Positions 1-6,935 of a DNA stretch of 42,709 bases are shown one piece after another. The notes below the pieces were generated by a model, which ran no database searches, was not told the DNA's origin, and saw nothing but the letters and a program-made list of their open reading frames with translations. The position numbers and the translations under genes were made by a program. Source of the DNA: Oscillospiraceae bacterium (GTDB lineage: Bacteria; Bacillota; Clostridia; Oscillospirales; Ruminococcaceae); the NCBI GenBank assembly GCA_009784625.1, contig WRBI01000019.1, forward strand, positions 1 to 42,709, written 5' to 3'. Numbering within the stretch: the first letter of the stretch is position 1; each line of letters opens with the position of its first letter.

Positions 1-19
1 ACCGCTTCGGTAACCCTCC
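1..19 (-). tRNA. 5' end of a tRNA-Ser gene, cut by the window edge
   Basis: Read on the minus strand, the first 19 bases are an acceptor strand GGAGGGT followed by TACCGAAGCGGT, the layout of the start and D-arm of a bacterial tRNA-Ser. The rest of the gene would lie beyond the left edge, so the anticodon cannot be read. The assignment to Ser rests on the GGAG start and the resemblance to the relic at 171-210. Short and partial, so only moderately sure. Confidence 0.5.
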
Positions 20-170
20 AGTTGATTTTGCCATGATACGAAATAATTGAACCGTTGGAAAAATAGCAACACTTCATGGCAACACTGCAAAATATTCAGT
101 TGTAACTGTACCTCAGAAAGCCCGTAAAATCAAGACTTTCCTCTACGAAGTGACCAGTCAGCCCACAGTC

Positions 171-210
171 TTTCAAGACCACCGCGTTATGACCACTTCG
201 CTAATCCTCC
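171..210 (-). pseudogene. 5' half of a tRNA-Ser(UGA)-like sequence
   Basis: On the minus strand this stretch starts GGAGGATTAGCGAAGTGGTC and runs through a D-arm into an anticodon-loop-like CTTGAAA (anticodon UGA). It matches the tRNA start at 1-19 at most positions. The similarity stops just after the anticodon loop: the next bases (GACTG) cannot form the anticodon stem, and no T-arm or ATCCTCC acceptor strand follows before the next tRNA start at position 19. It therefore looks like a broken tRNA rather than a working one. The surrounding 20-320 stretch holds no convincing protein gene on either strand. Confidence 0.45.
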
Positions 211-320
211 GGATTTTGTTCCCTGTCCCGAAAACAACAGAACGCCGGCAAAACCACAATGCCCGCGATTTCGCCAATCGTTCTGCTGTTTTGTCTTATG
301 TCTGGGAATCGGCCTTTAAA

Positions 321-491
321 CTATTCGACTTTGATGGCGTCTACAGGACAAGAATCAACACAAGCGCCGCAGTCGGTACAGGCAGCCGCGTCGATTACAA
401 ATTTGCCATCGCCTTCAGAGATCGCGCCGGTCGGGCAGTCGGACTCACAAGCGCCACAGCTAATGCAGTCATCAGTGATATAGTGTGCCAT
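321..491 (-). CDS. small 2[4Fe-4S] ferredoxin
   Basis: A 56-residue bacterial-type ferredoxin, a soluble low-potential electron carrier for reductases and hydrogenases. Two Cys-rich motifs are visible: CISCGACESDCP (residues 9-20) and CTDCGACVDSCP (38-49). Each has the CxxCxxCxxxCP pattern that binds one [4Fe-4S] cluster, and length and symmetry are typical of clostridial ferredoxins. The ATG at 491 is chosen because AAGGAGG lies a few bases upstream; a longer reading to 539 adds residues not found in the family. It appears to be a single-gene transcript with its own promoter at 520-547. The redox partner cannot be told from the context. Confidence 0.93.
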   Translation of the reverse strand: MAHYITDDCISCGACESDCPTGAISEGDGKFVIDAAACTDCGACVDSCPVDAIKVE

Positions 492-519
492 TTTTGTTAC
501 CTCCTTTAGGTTCTTCCCT

Positions 520-547
520 ATTGTACCACAACCGGACAAAAAATCAA
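520..547 (-). promoter_or_regulatory. sigma-A-type promoter of the ferredoxin gene
   Basis: Minus-strand -35 TTGATT (547-542) and -10 TACAAT (525-520) are separated by 16 bases. The -10 is preceded by TGG, giving an extended -10. It lies about 30 bases before the ferredoxin start. Confidence 0.6.
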
Positions 548-570
548 GATATTATCAAAAGTTTTCCCTA

Positions 571-1458
571 CTAACTTTGAGAGGCCTGGGGCCGGTTGTT
601 TTTAGGCTTTTCGGACGGGTGCGCGTCTGTCTTATCGTGTGTCCGCGCTTCTTTAAACGGGCGAACCTGGTCTTTGTGGAAGACGGTCAGCGCACCGTTT
701 TGGTTTTTTTCCAGCGCAACTTTTAAGTTCCCTGTCATCAGGCTGACCTCGCCGACTATCCCTTTGCCCTCCGGTGTTTGAACGGCCGCGCCCGCTTTTG
801 GGGTGGTTTTTAACAAGTCCTCATAAGCGGCCTGCTCATACTTAAGGCAGCACATCAGCCGCCCGCATGTCCCCGATATCTTGGCGGGATTGAGGGAAAG
901 CCCCTGCTCTTTGGCCATCTTGATGGATACCGGCTGGAACTCGCCGAGGAATGTGCTGCAACAAAACGGCCGGCCACAGATCCCCAGCCCGCCCAGCATC
1001 TTGGCTTCGTCCCGCACACCGATCTGGCGCAGCTCAATCCTGGTTTTGAGGATAGAGGCAAGGTCTTTGACCAGTTCGCGGAAATCCACCCGCCCGTCCG
1101 CGGTGAAATAAAAAAGCACTTTGCTGTTATCAAAGGTATATTCTACATCGATCAGCTTCATATCCAAATTGTGATTGCGCACTTTCTCCTGACACATCTT
1201 CAGGGCGAAAGATTCTCTCTCACGGTTTTTTTCCAGCTTTTCGATGTCTTGGGTACTTGCGGGGCGCAGCATCTTTTTGAGCGGCTGGGTGACCTGTTTG
1301 TCATCCACAGCGCGGTTGCCGAGAATGACTTCACCACACTCAATCCCGCGGGAGGTCTCGACAATCACATTTTCCCCTTTTGCTACCTTGTACCCGTCCG
1401 GGTCAAAGTAGTAGACCTTGCCCACACTTTTAAACCGGACGCCAATAATCTCAGCCAT
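571..1458 (-). CDS. ricT: PSP1-domain protein RicT (YaaT)
   Basis: A 295-residue PSP1-domain protein matching RicT/YaaT. In Bacillus it joins YlbF and YmcA in the iron-sulfur RicAFT complex, which steers RNase Y cleavage of mRNAs and affects sporulation and biofilm control. The cluster-binding Cys-rich stretch is visible mid-protein (GICGRPFCC and GTCGRLMCC). The C-terminus is charged and low in complexity. The ATG at 1458 is preceded by GGAGG four bases away; a start further upstream would run into the repeat element at 1472-1584. The order darA-holB-ricT on one strand matches the conserved Firmicutes arrangement, here with the repeat inserted between holB and ricT. Confidence 0.9.
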   Translation of the reverse strand: MAEIIGVRFKSVGKVYYFDPDGYKVAKGENVIVETSRGIECGEVILGNRAVDDKQVTQPLKKMLRPASTQDIEKLEKNRERESFALKMCQEKVRNHNLDMKLIDVEYTFDNSKVLFYFTADGRVDFRELVKDLASILKTRIELRQIGVRDEAKMLGGLGICGRPFCCSTFLGEFQPVSIKMAKEQGLSLNPAKISGTCGRLMCCLKYEQAAYEDLLKTTPKAGAAVQTPEGKGIVGEVSLMTGNLKVALEKNQNGALTVFHKDQVRPFKEARTHDKTDAHPSEKPKNNRPQASQS

Positions 1459-1471
1459 ATATCCTCCACGG

Positions 1472-1584
1472 CAATGAACAATTATCAATGAACAATGAAT
1501 GTGTCCGCTGCGCGGGACTACTTAAAAATTAAAATCGCGAAGCGATACCATCATTGTTAATTGTTAACTATTAATTGTTAATTG
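1472..1584. repeat. palindromic intergenic element A
   Basis: The outer arms are runs of CAATGAACAAT-type and TTGTTAATTG-type words that are complementary to each other. The core contains GTCCGCTGCGCGG and the 13-base word ATCGCGAAGCGAT (1534-1546). The same 13-mer recurs in element C (30618-30630). The right arm supplies the last residues (INN) and the TAA stop of holB. It resembles a small non-autonomous palindromic repeat; no transposase is encoded. Confidence 0.7.
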
Positions 1585-2398
1585 AAAATAATCTCGCGCT
1601 CAACGCACAACCCAGCAGTAAGCCGCCTACGTTTTGCTGTGCTTTACCGATCGTCTCCTCTATTATAGCGACAAAAGCCGAAAGGCGCAATGGGCTGAGC
1701 GGGATGCCGCCGCCTCTGTAGCCGCCGGCCAACATACTTTGCAGCGCAAGAGTCTTGGTCTCGTTTAACATCCCGGACAAGCCGCCCCGGTCTTTCTCGT
1801 AACCGGCCAGGCAGGCGAGCGCCCGCGATTCTTCGCCCAGGCTGAGCGATTCAAGCAGGGTGACCGCGTCCTCGCGGTATTTGGGGTTTGCCGGCTGTGT
1901 TTCTTCCTGCCCGGCGTTTGGTTCCAAAGCGATCGCGCTCACCCTTGAGCGCACAGTTTCAAGCAGGCGAAACCGGTTGGCTACGGTCAGGATAAAGATC
2001 ACACATCCCGGCGGTTCTTCTAAAATTTTTAACAGGGCGTTCTGTGCGGGCGGCAGCATGTTGTCGGCGTCTTCGAGCAGCAGGATTTTTCTCTCGCTCT
2101 CGTTTGGCAAAAGGTATGCCTGTCCGCGAATTTCGCGCACTTTGTCGATGGGGATGGCGTTGCTTTTCCCCTCCCCCCGATAACGCAAAAAATCAGGATG
2201 AATGTCCCCGGCCACTTTGCGGCAGGCAAGGCATTGGCCACAGGGGCGCTGTACACCCTGCGCCGCGCAGAGAATCTCGGCGACCACGCGGTTGACGAAC
2301 GCGTCGCGCTCACTGCCGGGCGTTCCCTCAATTAGAATGGCGTGAGGCGGCCGCCCGCTGTTTAAGAGCGCGGTAACGCGTGCACTCGCCCCGTTCAT
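1571..2398 (-). CDS. holB: DNA polymerase III delta' subunit
   Basis: A 275-residue AAA+ clamp-loader subunit that helps place the sliding clamp on DNA during replication. A P-loop-like IEGTPGSERDAF lies near the N-terminus and is degenerate, as expected for delta', which does not hydrolyse ATP. A zinc-binding CGQCLAC follows, then the conserved LLKILEEPP motif. It is somewhat shorter than typical delta' (about 300-330 residues), mainly at the C-terminus. That end is written by the repeat element at 1472-1584, giving ...SINN-stop. The start overlaps the darA stop by one base (TGATG), which suggests translational coupling. A GTG one codon upstream is also possible. Confidence 0.9.
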   Translation of the reverse strand: MNGASARVTALLNSGRPPHAILIEGTPGSERDAFVNRVVAEILCAAQGVQRPCGQCLACRKVAGDIHPDFLRYRGEGKSNAIPIDKVREIRGQAYLLPNESERKILLLEDADNMLPPAQNALLKILEEPPGCVIFILTVANRFRLLETVRSRVSAIALEPNAGQEETQPANPKYREDAVTLLESLSLGEESRALACLAGYEKDRGGLSGMLNETKTLALQSMLAGGYRGGGIPLSPLRLSAFVAIIEETIGKAQQNVGGLLLGCALSARLFSINN

Positions 2399-2721
2399 CA
2401 CAGTTTGTGGAACTGCTCGACGTCCAGCACAAAGACGGTCGCCCCGCCCACCTGTACCTCGATGGGGGATGACGCAAACATCCCCAGCCCGTAAGAGCCG
2501 GAAGAGGACAGCATCTGCTTACGGGTGCGTGAATTTTCCCGGATGATCTCGATGATCTCGGGTACTTTATCATCGTCGGTGCCGATGATAAATGTTGAGT
2601 TCCCGGCCAGCAAAAAGCCGCCGGTGGTGGCCAGCTTGGTGACCATGAAGCCACCGTTGGTCAAAGCGCCCGACACTTTGGCACTGTCTTCACCACTCAC
2701 AATGGCCAAAACCAGTTTCAT
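2398..2721 (-). CDS. darA: cyclic-di-AMP receptor DarA (PII-like, YaaQ)
   Basis: A 107-residue PII-like protein of the DarA/PstA family, a trimeric cytosolic receptor for cyclic di-AMP. The conserved stretch TKLATTGGFLLAGNSTFIIG (about residues 29-48) holds the T-loop-proximal residues typical of the family. The ATG at 2721 is chosen because GAGGTG sits seven bases upstream; the two extra codons before it would use a TTG without a properly spaced site. It heads the darA-holB-ricT group. The ligand-making enzyme cdaA lies elsewhere in this window at 28381, which supports an active c-di-AMP circuit. Confidence 0.92.
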   Translation of the reverse strand: MKLVLAIVSGEDSAKVSGALTNGGFMVTKLATTGGFLLAGNSTFIIGTDDDKVPEIIEIIRENSRTRKQMLSSSGSYGLGMFASSPIEVQVGGATVFVLDVEQFHKL

Positions 2722-2819
2722 TGGCAAACACCTCTAGTTGTTAGAAAATAGTAAGCGCTTGACCGCGCACTTATATTATTCTACCATAGTTTGTTTGGAT
2801 ATACCATACTATATCGGGG

Positions 2820-3875
2820 CTACCGGTCGCGAAACTTTCTGCGCAGATTGCGGAGCCGGTCGTTCAGATCAATCATCAGCGCGACCAGCTTGGCCCGAAA
2901 GGGCATGTACGTGTAGTCGAACTCGCCCGGGCCTTCATCCACCTGGCCGCCGAACCCGCGCTTAAAGCGGTAGAGGCCGTAAAGGTGGCTGCTCTCGTCG
3001 GCCAGGTTGCCGGACACCCCCTGAAAGTCGTAGACCGCACAGCCGGTCTGTGCCGCCCAGCGGATCATCTCCCACTGCATCAGGTAGTTTGGCATGACAT
3101 TGCGGTGTTCGTTGCTGGATGCCCCGTAAAGGTAACAGCACTTGCCGGCATAATTTGAAGTGACCGCGCCGGACAGCGGCTGTCCCTGATAGTAGGCCAT
3201 ATACAAGCGGCAATCGTCGCCGAGGGCGTCGAGCATCCCCTCGAAGTAGTTTTTGGGCCGAACCGAAAATCCGTCCCGCGCGCCGGTTATTTGCATCAGC
3301 CGGACAAAGTCGTCCAGCGCCTCTTTTCCGCAGATTTTGACCTGCACCCCGTGTTTTTGCGCGATGCGCACATTTCGCCGGGCCTGTTGGGTAAAGCCCA
3401 TCAACAAATTGTCCTCGCTTTTCCCGGCCAGATAAACCCGGTAATTAAACCGGGGCTGTACCGTCTCGAAGCCATCCCCGCCGCGAAAGTTTGTAAACCC
3501 CATCTCTTTGGCCAGCGCGGCGAACCCCTCCCGGGAAATCGGGATATCCGGGTCAATCTTGAATTGGTAGCCTTTGTGACGGCGGGCGATTTCGTCCACG
3601 CCCGCTTTCAGGTCTTTGATGACGGCGGTGTCCTCAAGATCACAGACCGGGCCGCGGGGCGCGTATAAGAGCGATACCCCGATAAAAGGGATTCGCTGAA
3701 TGAGCACACTCATCCCGCCGCGGATTTCGCCGTCATCCCCCCGGCTGACTATAACCTCGTGTCCCCAGCTCCTCTTTACACCGTGCCAGAGCACGCTCTG
3801 CATGATGCTGCCGCGCGGGTGTGTTCGATTAAACGCCTCAAATTCGCCGTAACGTTCCCGCGAAAGGATTTCCAT
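2820..3875 (-). CDS. FemAB-family peptidoglycan aminoacyltransferase
   Basis: A 351-residue protein of the FemX/FemAB (lipid II:glycine glycyltransferase, GNAT-fold) family. Members add amino acids from aminoacyl-tRNA to the lysine side chain of the peptidoglycan stem peptide at the inner membrane face. Recognisable family stretches include SVLWHGVKRSWGHEV near the N-terminus, LLYAPRGPVCD (about 70-80), RFNYRVYLAGKSED, and a C-terminal YDFQGVSGN...YGLYRFKRGFGG block. There is no tRNA-synthetase-like coiled-coil arm that I can point to. The start is the ATG at 3875 after AGAGG. It is a monocistronic-looking gene between darA and the QueG-like gene. The amino acid added cannot be told from sequence alone. 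Confidence 0.85.
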   Translation of the reverse strand: MEILSRERYGEFEAFNRTHPRGSIMQSVLWHGVKRSWGHEVIVSRGDDGEIRGGMSVLIQRIPFIGVSLLYAPRGPVCDLEDTAVIKDLKAGVDEIARRHKGYQFKIDPDIPISREGFAALAKEMGFTNFRGGDGFETVQPRFNYRVYLAGKSEDNLLMGFTQQARRNVRIAQKHGVQVKICGKEALDDFVRLMQITGARDGFSVRPKNYFEGMLDALGDDCRLYMAYYQGQPLSGAVTSNYAGKCCYLYGASSNEHRNVMPNYLMQWEMIRWAAQTGCAVYDFQGVSGNLADESSHLYGLYRFKRGFGGQVDEGPGEFDYTYMPFRAKLVALMIDLNDRLRNLRRKFRDR

Positions 3876-3891
3876 ACGCACCTCTTTTCAG

Positions 3892-3948
3892 CTGACAATG
3901 GACAATTGACAGTGGACAGTTTTGGCGTCCGCGCTGTCAACCGTCAAC
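3892..3948. repeat. palindromic intergenic element B
   Basis: Complementary arms TGACAGTGGACAG (about 3907-3919) and CTGTCAACCGTCAA (3934-3947) flank a GC-rich loop with GGCGTCCGCG. The arm words match those of element C at 30559-30675. The right arm writes the last codons (VDG) and the TGA stop of the QueG-like gene. Confidence 0.6.
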
Positions 3949-4734
3949 GATCGTCATGTTTCTTTCAAGTACTTTGCGGCCCAGATAGCCGTATGTTTTG
4001 TTTTTCAAAGCTTGGGGCAGGTTGTCTTTATTTAGGTTTGGTATCGGGTTTTCGCGCATCCGCGCGAGCGGCGTAATAGTCGCCTCCCGGTTTAGCGGGC
4101 AAGCCTGTTGGCAAATATCACAGCCGACCGCCATCTTCCCTGCCCTGATCTGGTTTTCTTCCCACGCAGAGAGTCTGCCCCGCTTTTGGGTGATGTAAGA
4201 CCGGCAAAGCTCTTTGCGCAGTAATTTTTGACCTAGCGCGCCGGTCGGGCAGGATTTTACACATTCGCCGCAGTCAAGGCAGCCGCCGATGGCAGATGTG
4301 GATGGCGGGATTTGCAGGTCGGTGACAACACAACCGATGCATGTGTAACTGCCATATCCGGATAATATAAGCAGGCCGTGTCGCCCGACCGCGCCCAGTC
4401 CTGCCAGCCGCGCCGCTTCGACTTCCCGGATTGGGGAAACGTCTATGAACGGCTCGAACGCACTTTTGGGGTGAAGCACCCGCAGGTCATCGCAAATGCC
4501 GGCCAGCAGTGCCCCGCCCGCTTTGTGATAGTCGTCGCAGATCGCGTACCGCGCGACATTTCGGCCGGGGTAATCACCGCTAAAGCAGGGCAACGCACAG
4601 ACAATTACGCTTTTGGGCGAGGCGGGGAGCCTGCCCGCAGAGCGGACATCCAATAGCGGCAGCACGTCTTCAAACGCGCAGACGCCGATACGGTCGATTC
4701 CCCTCTCGGCGAAAATGACAAAGATATCCCGCAC
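3937..4734 (-). CDS. queG: QueG-like epoxyqueuosine reductase
   Basis: A 265-residue protein related to QueG, the cobalamin- and iron-sulfur-dependent enzyme that reduces epoxyqueuosine to queuosine in tRNA. Family marks are visible in order: RYAICDDYH (DUF1730 region), FIDVSPIRE with the conserved Asp, GLGAVGRHGLLI, and then two [4Fe-4S] motifs, CLDCGECVKSCP and CDICQQACP. It is shorter than classical QueG (over 300 residues) and lacks the C-terminal HEAT repeat. The GTG at 4734 follows GGTGAGGG by six bases; a TTG two codons upstream touches the ribosome site and is less likely. The last residues come from repeat B. A related double-cluster reductase of other function cannot be excluded. 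Confidence 0.75.
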   Translation of the reverse strand: MRDIFVIFAERGIDRIGVCAFEDVLPLLDVRSAGRLPASPKSVIVCALPCFSGDYPGRNVARYAICDDYHKAGGALLAGICDDLRVLHPKSAFEPFIDVSPIREVEAARLAGLGAVGRHGLLILSGYGSYTCIGCVVTDLQIPPSTSAIGGCLDCGECVKSCPTGALGQKLLRKELCRSYITQKRGRLSAWEENQIRAGKMAVGCDICQQACPLNREATITPLARMRENPIPNLNKDNLPQALKNKTYGYLGRKVLERNMTIVDG

Positions 4735-4823
4735 GGCCAACCCTCACCATCCAATAGCGAACGCCGGCAAAAGCCCGACAATCCGGCTCTTGCCGACGCT
4801 CTGCGATTTACAATCCTCTGCGG

Positions 4824-5759
4824 CTATGCCTTACCCGCATTGCCAAGCACAGTTTCGATTTTGTGCGCCACAATCTGCTTGATGGCGGCTCTGGCTGGGG
4901 TCAGGTATTGGCGGGGGTCAAAGTGGGAGGGGTTTTCTGCAAAGTATTTGCGCAAGACACCGGTCATGGCCAGGCGCAGGTCGGAGTCGATGTTGATTTT
5001 GCAAACCGCCATAGCCGCCGCTTTGCGCAGCATATCCTCGGGGATGCCGATGGCGTCGGGCATTTTTCCGCCGTTTTCGTTGATCATCTTGACATACTCC
5101 GGGACAACCGAAGACGCGCCGTGCAAAACAATCGGGAAGCCGGGCAGACGTTTTTCAACCTCTTCGAGGATGTCAAAGCGCAGCTGGGGGTTTTGGCCGG
5201 GTTTAAACTTGTACGCGCCGTGGCTGGTGCCGATGGCGATGGCCAGCGAGTCGACGCCGGTGCGCTCAACAAATTCCTGCACTTCTTCGGGGCGGGTGTA
5301 AGACGCGTCTTCATCCGACACATTTACGTCATCCTCTACCCCGGCCAGGCGGCCGAGCTCGCCCTCGACGCTCACACCGTGAGCATGTGCATACTCAACA
5401 ACTTTTTTGGTGATGGCGATATTCTCTTCAAAAGAGTGGTGGGAGCCGTCGATCATGACCGAGGTAAATCCGCCGTCGATGCAGCTTTTGCAGAGCTCAA
5501 AGCTGTCGCCGTGGTCAAGGTGAACAGCGATTGGCAGGCCGGTTTCGATCACCGCCGCTTCGATCAGCTTCATGAGGTAGGTGTGGTTTGCGTACTTGCG
5601 CGCGCCCGAACTCACTTGGAGGATGAGCGGGGCGTTCAGATCTTTTGCCGCCTCGGTGATCCCTTGAATGATCTCCATGTTGTTGACGTTAAAGGCGCCG
5701 ATTGCGTACTTGCCTGCGTAGGCATCCTTAAACATCTGGGTAGTCGAAACTTTTGGCAT
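4824..5759 (-). CDS. fba: class II fructose-bisphosphate aldolase
   Basis: A 311-residue zinc-dependent aldolase that splits fructose 1,6-bisphosphate into two triose phosphates in glycolysis. Visible signatures are AVHLDHGDSF (metal-binding His and catalytic Asp), MIDGSHHSFEENI, EGELGRLAGVEDDV, the phosphate- and metal-site GTSHGAYKF, LHGASSV, and INIDSDLRLAMT. Length and motif order fit the long class IIA/B type of Firmicutes. The ATG at 5759 follows AAGGAG at good spacing. It is monocistronic, with its own promoter (5808-5836). Confidence 0.95.
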   Translation of the reverse strand: MPKVSTTQMFKDAYAGKYAIGAFNVNNMEIIQGITEAAKDLNAPLILQVSSGARKYANHTYLMKLIEAAVIETGLPIAVHLDHGDSFELCKSCIDGGFTSVMIDGSHHSFEENIAITKKVVEYAHAHGVSVEGELGRLAGVEDDVNVSDEDASYTRPEEVQEFVERTGVDSLAIAIGTSHGAYKFKPGQNPQLRFDILEEVEKRLPGFPIVLHGASSVVPEYVKMINENGGKMPDAIGIPEDMLRKAAAMAVCKINIDSDLRLAMTGVLRKYFAENPSHFDPRQYLTPARAAIKQIVAHKIETVLGNAGKA

Positions 5760-5807
5760 ACTCCCAACTCCTTTATGATAATGATCAGACTTGTCCTTCC
5801 ATCTATC

Positions 5808-5836
5808 ATTTTACCCATTAATGCCCAAAAAAGCAA
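5808..5836 (-). promoter_or_regulatory. sigma-A promoter of fba
   Basis: Minus-strand -35 TTGCTT (5836-5831) and -10 TAAAAT (5813-5808) with a 17-base spacer, about 50 bases before the aldolase start. Confidence 0.55.
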
Positions 5837-5887
5837 GATCAGGCCGCCAACAAATTACAGGCCGCGCGTTTTGTGCTTGTCTGCATC

Positions 5888-5916
5888 TTGACATCTGCGG
5901 CTTAAGCTCTTATAAT
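5888..5916 (+). promoter_or_regulatory. consensus sigma-A promoter of tRNA-Arg
   Basis: A perfect TTGACA (5888-5893), 17-base spacer and perfect TATAAT (5911-5916) lie about 75 bases ahead of the tRNA. A full consensus promoter is typical of stable-RNA genes. Confidence 0.85.
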
Positions 5917-5992
5917 AAGATGCGTGCCTGTCGGGTAAGCGCTATGCCAGCAGCAGCTGTAAGCACGCATGGCGACGGTATGTTTATGATAT

Positions 5993-6069
5993 GCGCCAGT
6001 AGCTCAGCCGGATAGAGCAACTGCCTTCTAAGCAGTAGGCCAGGGGTTCGAGTCCCTTCTGGCGCGCCA
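5993..6069 (+). tRNA. tRNA-Arg(UCU)
   Basis: Acceptor strands GCGCCAG (5993-5999) and CTGGCGC (6059-6065) pair over seven bases. The D-arm AGCTCAGCCGGATAGAGC, anticodon loop CTTCTAA (anticodon TCT), and T-arm GGGGTTCGAGTCCCT are all intact. The discriminator base is G and the CCA end is encoded (6067-6069). It reads AGA codons as arginine. Confidence 0.97.
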
Positions 6070-6094
6070 CCGGGGACGGCCCCGGAGCCAATGT

Positions 6095-6127
6095 CGCGTT
6101 CTCACGTTGTGGGGGCGCGTTTTGCTT
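6095..6127 (+). terminator. probable terminator of tRNA-Arg
   Basis: GCGTTCTCAC (6096-6105) can pair with GTGGGGGCGC (6109-6118), using several G-U pairs across a three-base loop, followed by GTTTTGCTTT. A separate GC hairpin CCGGGG-ACGG-CCCCGG lies just before it at about 6070-6085. Confidence 0.55.
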
Positions 6128-6180
6128 TGCTCTCGCGATTATAACTTACGTCAAAATGACTGAACGAAGCAGAGCACTCA

Positions 6181-6231
6181 AAATCCGAACTTGTCCCGAC
6201 AGATATTTTCTGTTGAGGCAAGTTCGGATTT
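6181..6231. repeat. 13-bp inverted repeat, possible attenuator
   Basis: AAATCCGAACTTG (6181-6193) is perfectly complementary to CAAGTTCGGATTT (6219-6231). The loop itself holds a small ACAGA...TCTGT hairpin. It is followed by TATGCTTTATTT rather than a clean U-run. It lies between the tRNA terminator and the RHH promoter, so it may terminate in either direction. Confidence 0.55.
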
Positions 6232-6261
6232 ATGCTTTATTTAAATTTTTTAAAAGTTTGC

Positions 6262-6300
6262 TTGACTTTTCGGCGTCGGTAAATATACAATATTACCGAC
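6262..6300 (+). promoter_or_regulatory. promoter with overlapping operator of the RHH gene
   Basis: -35 TTGACT (6262-6267) and -10 TACAAT (6286-6291) are separated by 18 bases. An inverted repeat GTCGGTAA (6275-6282) / TTACCGAC (6293-6300) with a ten-base centre brackets the -10. A repressor bound there would block polymerase. The first downstream gene encodes a ribbon-helix-helix protein, so autorepression is the simplest reading. Confidence 0.65.
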
Positions 6301-6338
6301 CCCACTAAAGTGAGGTGATGTTATTGGGGGACAAAAAA

Positions 6339-6503
6339 ATGGGGCGTCCGACTGATAATCCGAAGGACATTTCGCTCAAAGTGAGGCTTGACCAAGAAAC
6401 TTCCGAAAAGCTGGATGATTGTGCTCGTGTTTTGGAAGTATCAAAGGCAGAGGTCATGCGGCAGGGTGTCCACAGGATTCATGACGACCTCCAGAAAAAA
6501 TGA
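6339..6503 (+). CDS. ribbon-helix-helix DNA-binding protein
   Basis: A 54-residue protein beginning MGRPTDNPKD, with a short beta strand (ISLKVRLD) followed by two helices (QETSEKLDDCARVLEV and SKAEVMRQGVHRIHDDL). This is the Arc/MetJ-like ribbon-helix-helix fold; small proteins opening MGRPTDNPK are common in Clostridia. It probably binds DNA as a dimer. The ATG at 6339 follows GGGGGA by seven bases; an upstream reading from about 6315 adds eight residues not typical of the family. The inverted repeat at 6275-6300 is a likely target. No toxin partner is seen next to it. Confidence 0.75.
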   Translation: MGRPTDNPKDISLKVRLDQETSEKLDDCARVLEVSKAEVMRQGVHRIHDDLQKK

Positions 6504-6642
6504 TAGGAAGCGGCGCCAACTCCACAAAGTAACCGCCACTTCCCCAAGCCGACATATGCTCGAAAGCAAATGCAGCGTAAATATTATATCATGCGCCGCA
6601 AACCCTTTCAAGCAATGTCGGAAAACATTGTGAAAAGGATTG

Positions 6643-6924
6643 ATGCAAAGCATGTTAAAAGAACTGTATCTGGGAAATATCGATTTTGACGCCGGACACT
6701 TTCCGCAAAGCTCCTCCTTTGCAAAAGCCGCTAAGCGAAGGCTGGACAGCATGGAAAAACTAAGCGCGTTGCTTGACGATACGGAAAAGAAGCTGTTTGA
6801 GCAATACTGCGATGCTCAGGGCGATATTGAGGGCATAACCCTTTACGACACATATGCCGGTGCATTGAAGTTCGGCGTCCTGCTTATGGCTGAAATCTTT
6901 GCGGAGAATAACATCCGGTGTTGA
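6643..6924 (+). CDS. DUF6809-like small protein
   Basis: A 93-residue, mostly helical acidic protein (MQSMLKELYLGNI..., TEKKLFEQYCDAQGDIEGI, FGVLLMAEIFAENN). This layout resembles the small DUF6809 family widespread in Clostridia, often near ribbon-helix-helix genes and mobile-element cargo; that assignment is from memory. It has no signal peptide or membrane segment, and the function is unknown. It lies 140 bases after the RHH gene, so the two may share a transcript. The ATG at 6643 follows AAAGGA closely; a second ATG at 6652 is possible. A small hairpin CAATGT...ACATTG precedes it. Confidence 0.65.
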   Translation: MQSMLKELYLGNIDFDAGHFPQSSSFAKAAKRRLDSMEKLSALLDDTEKKLFEQYCDAQGDIEGITLYDTYAGALKFGVLLMAEIFAENNIRC

Positions 6925-6935
6925 GATCAATGAGA

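Noticed and set aside
150-509. Open frame across the left-edge gap and the ferredoxin
   Set aside because: Runs antisense over the ferredoxin and the tRNA-Ser relic, has no ribosome site and no known motif.
1472-1584. Insertion sequence with transposase
   Set aside because: Too short to code for a transposase; best described as a small palindromic repeat.
4863-5891. 342-codon open frame antisense to fba
   Set aside because: Covers the aldolase, whose motifs are unambiguous; no recognisable domain in the antisense product.
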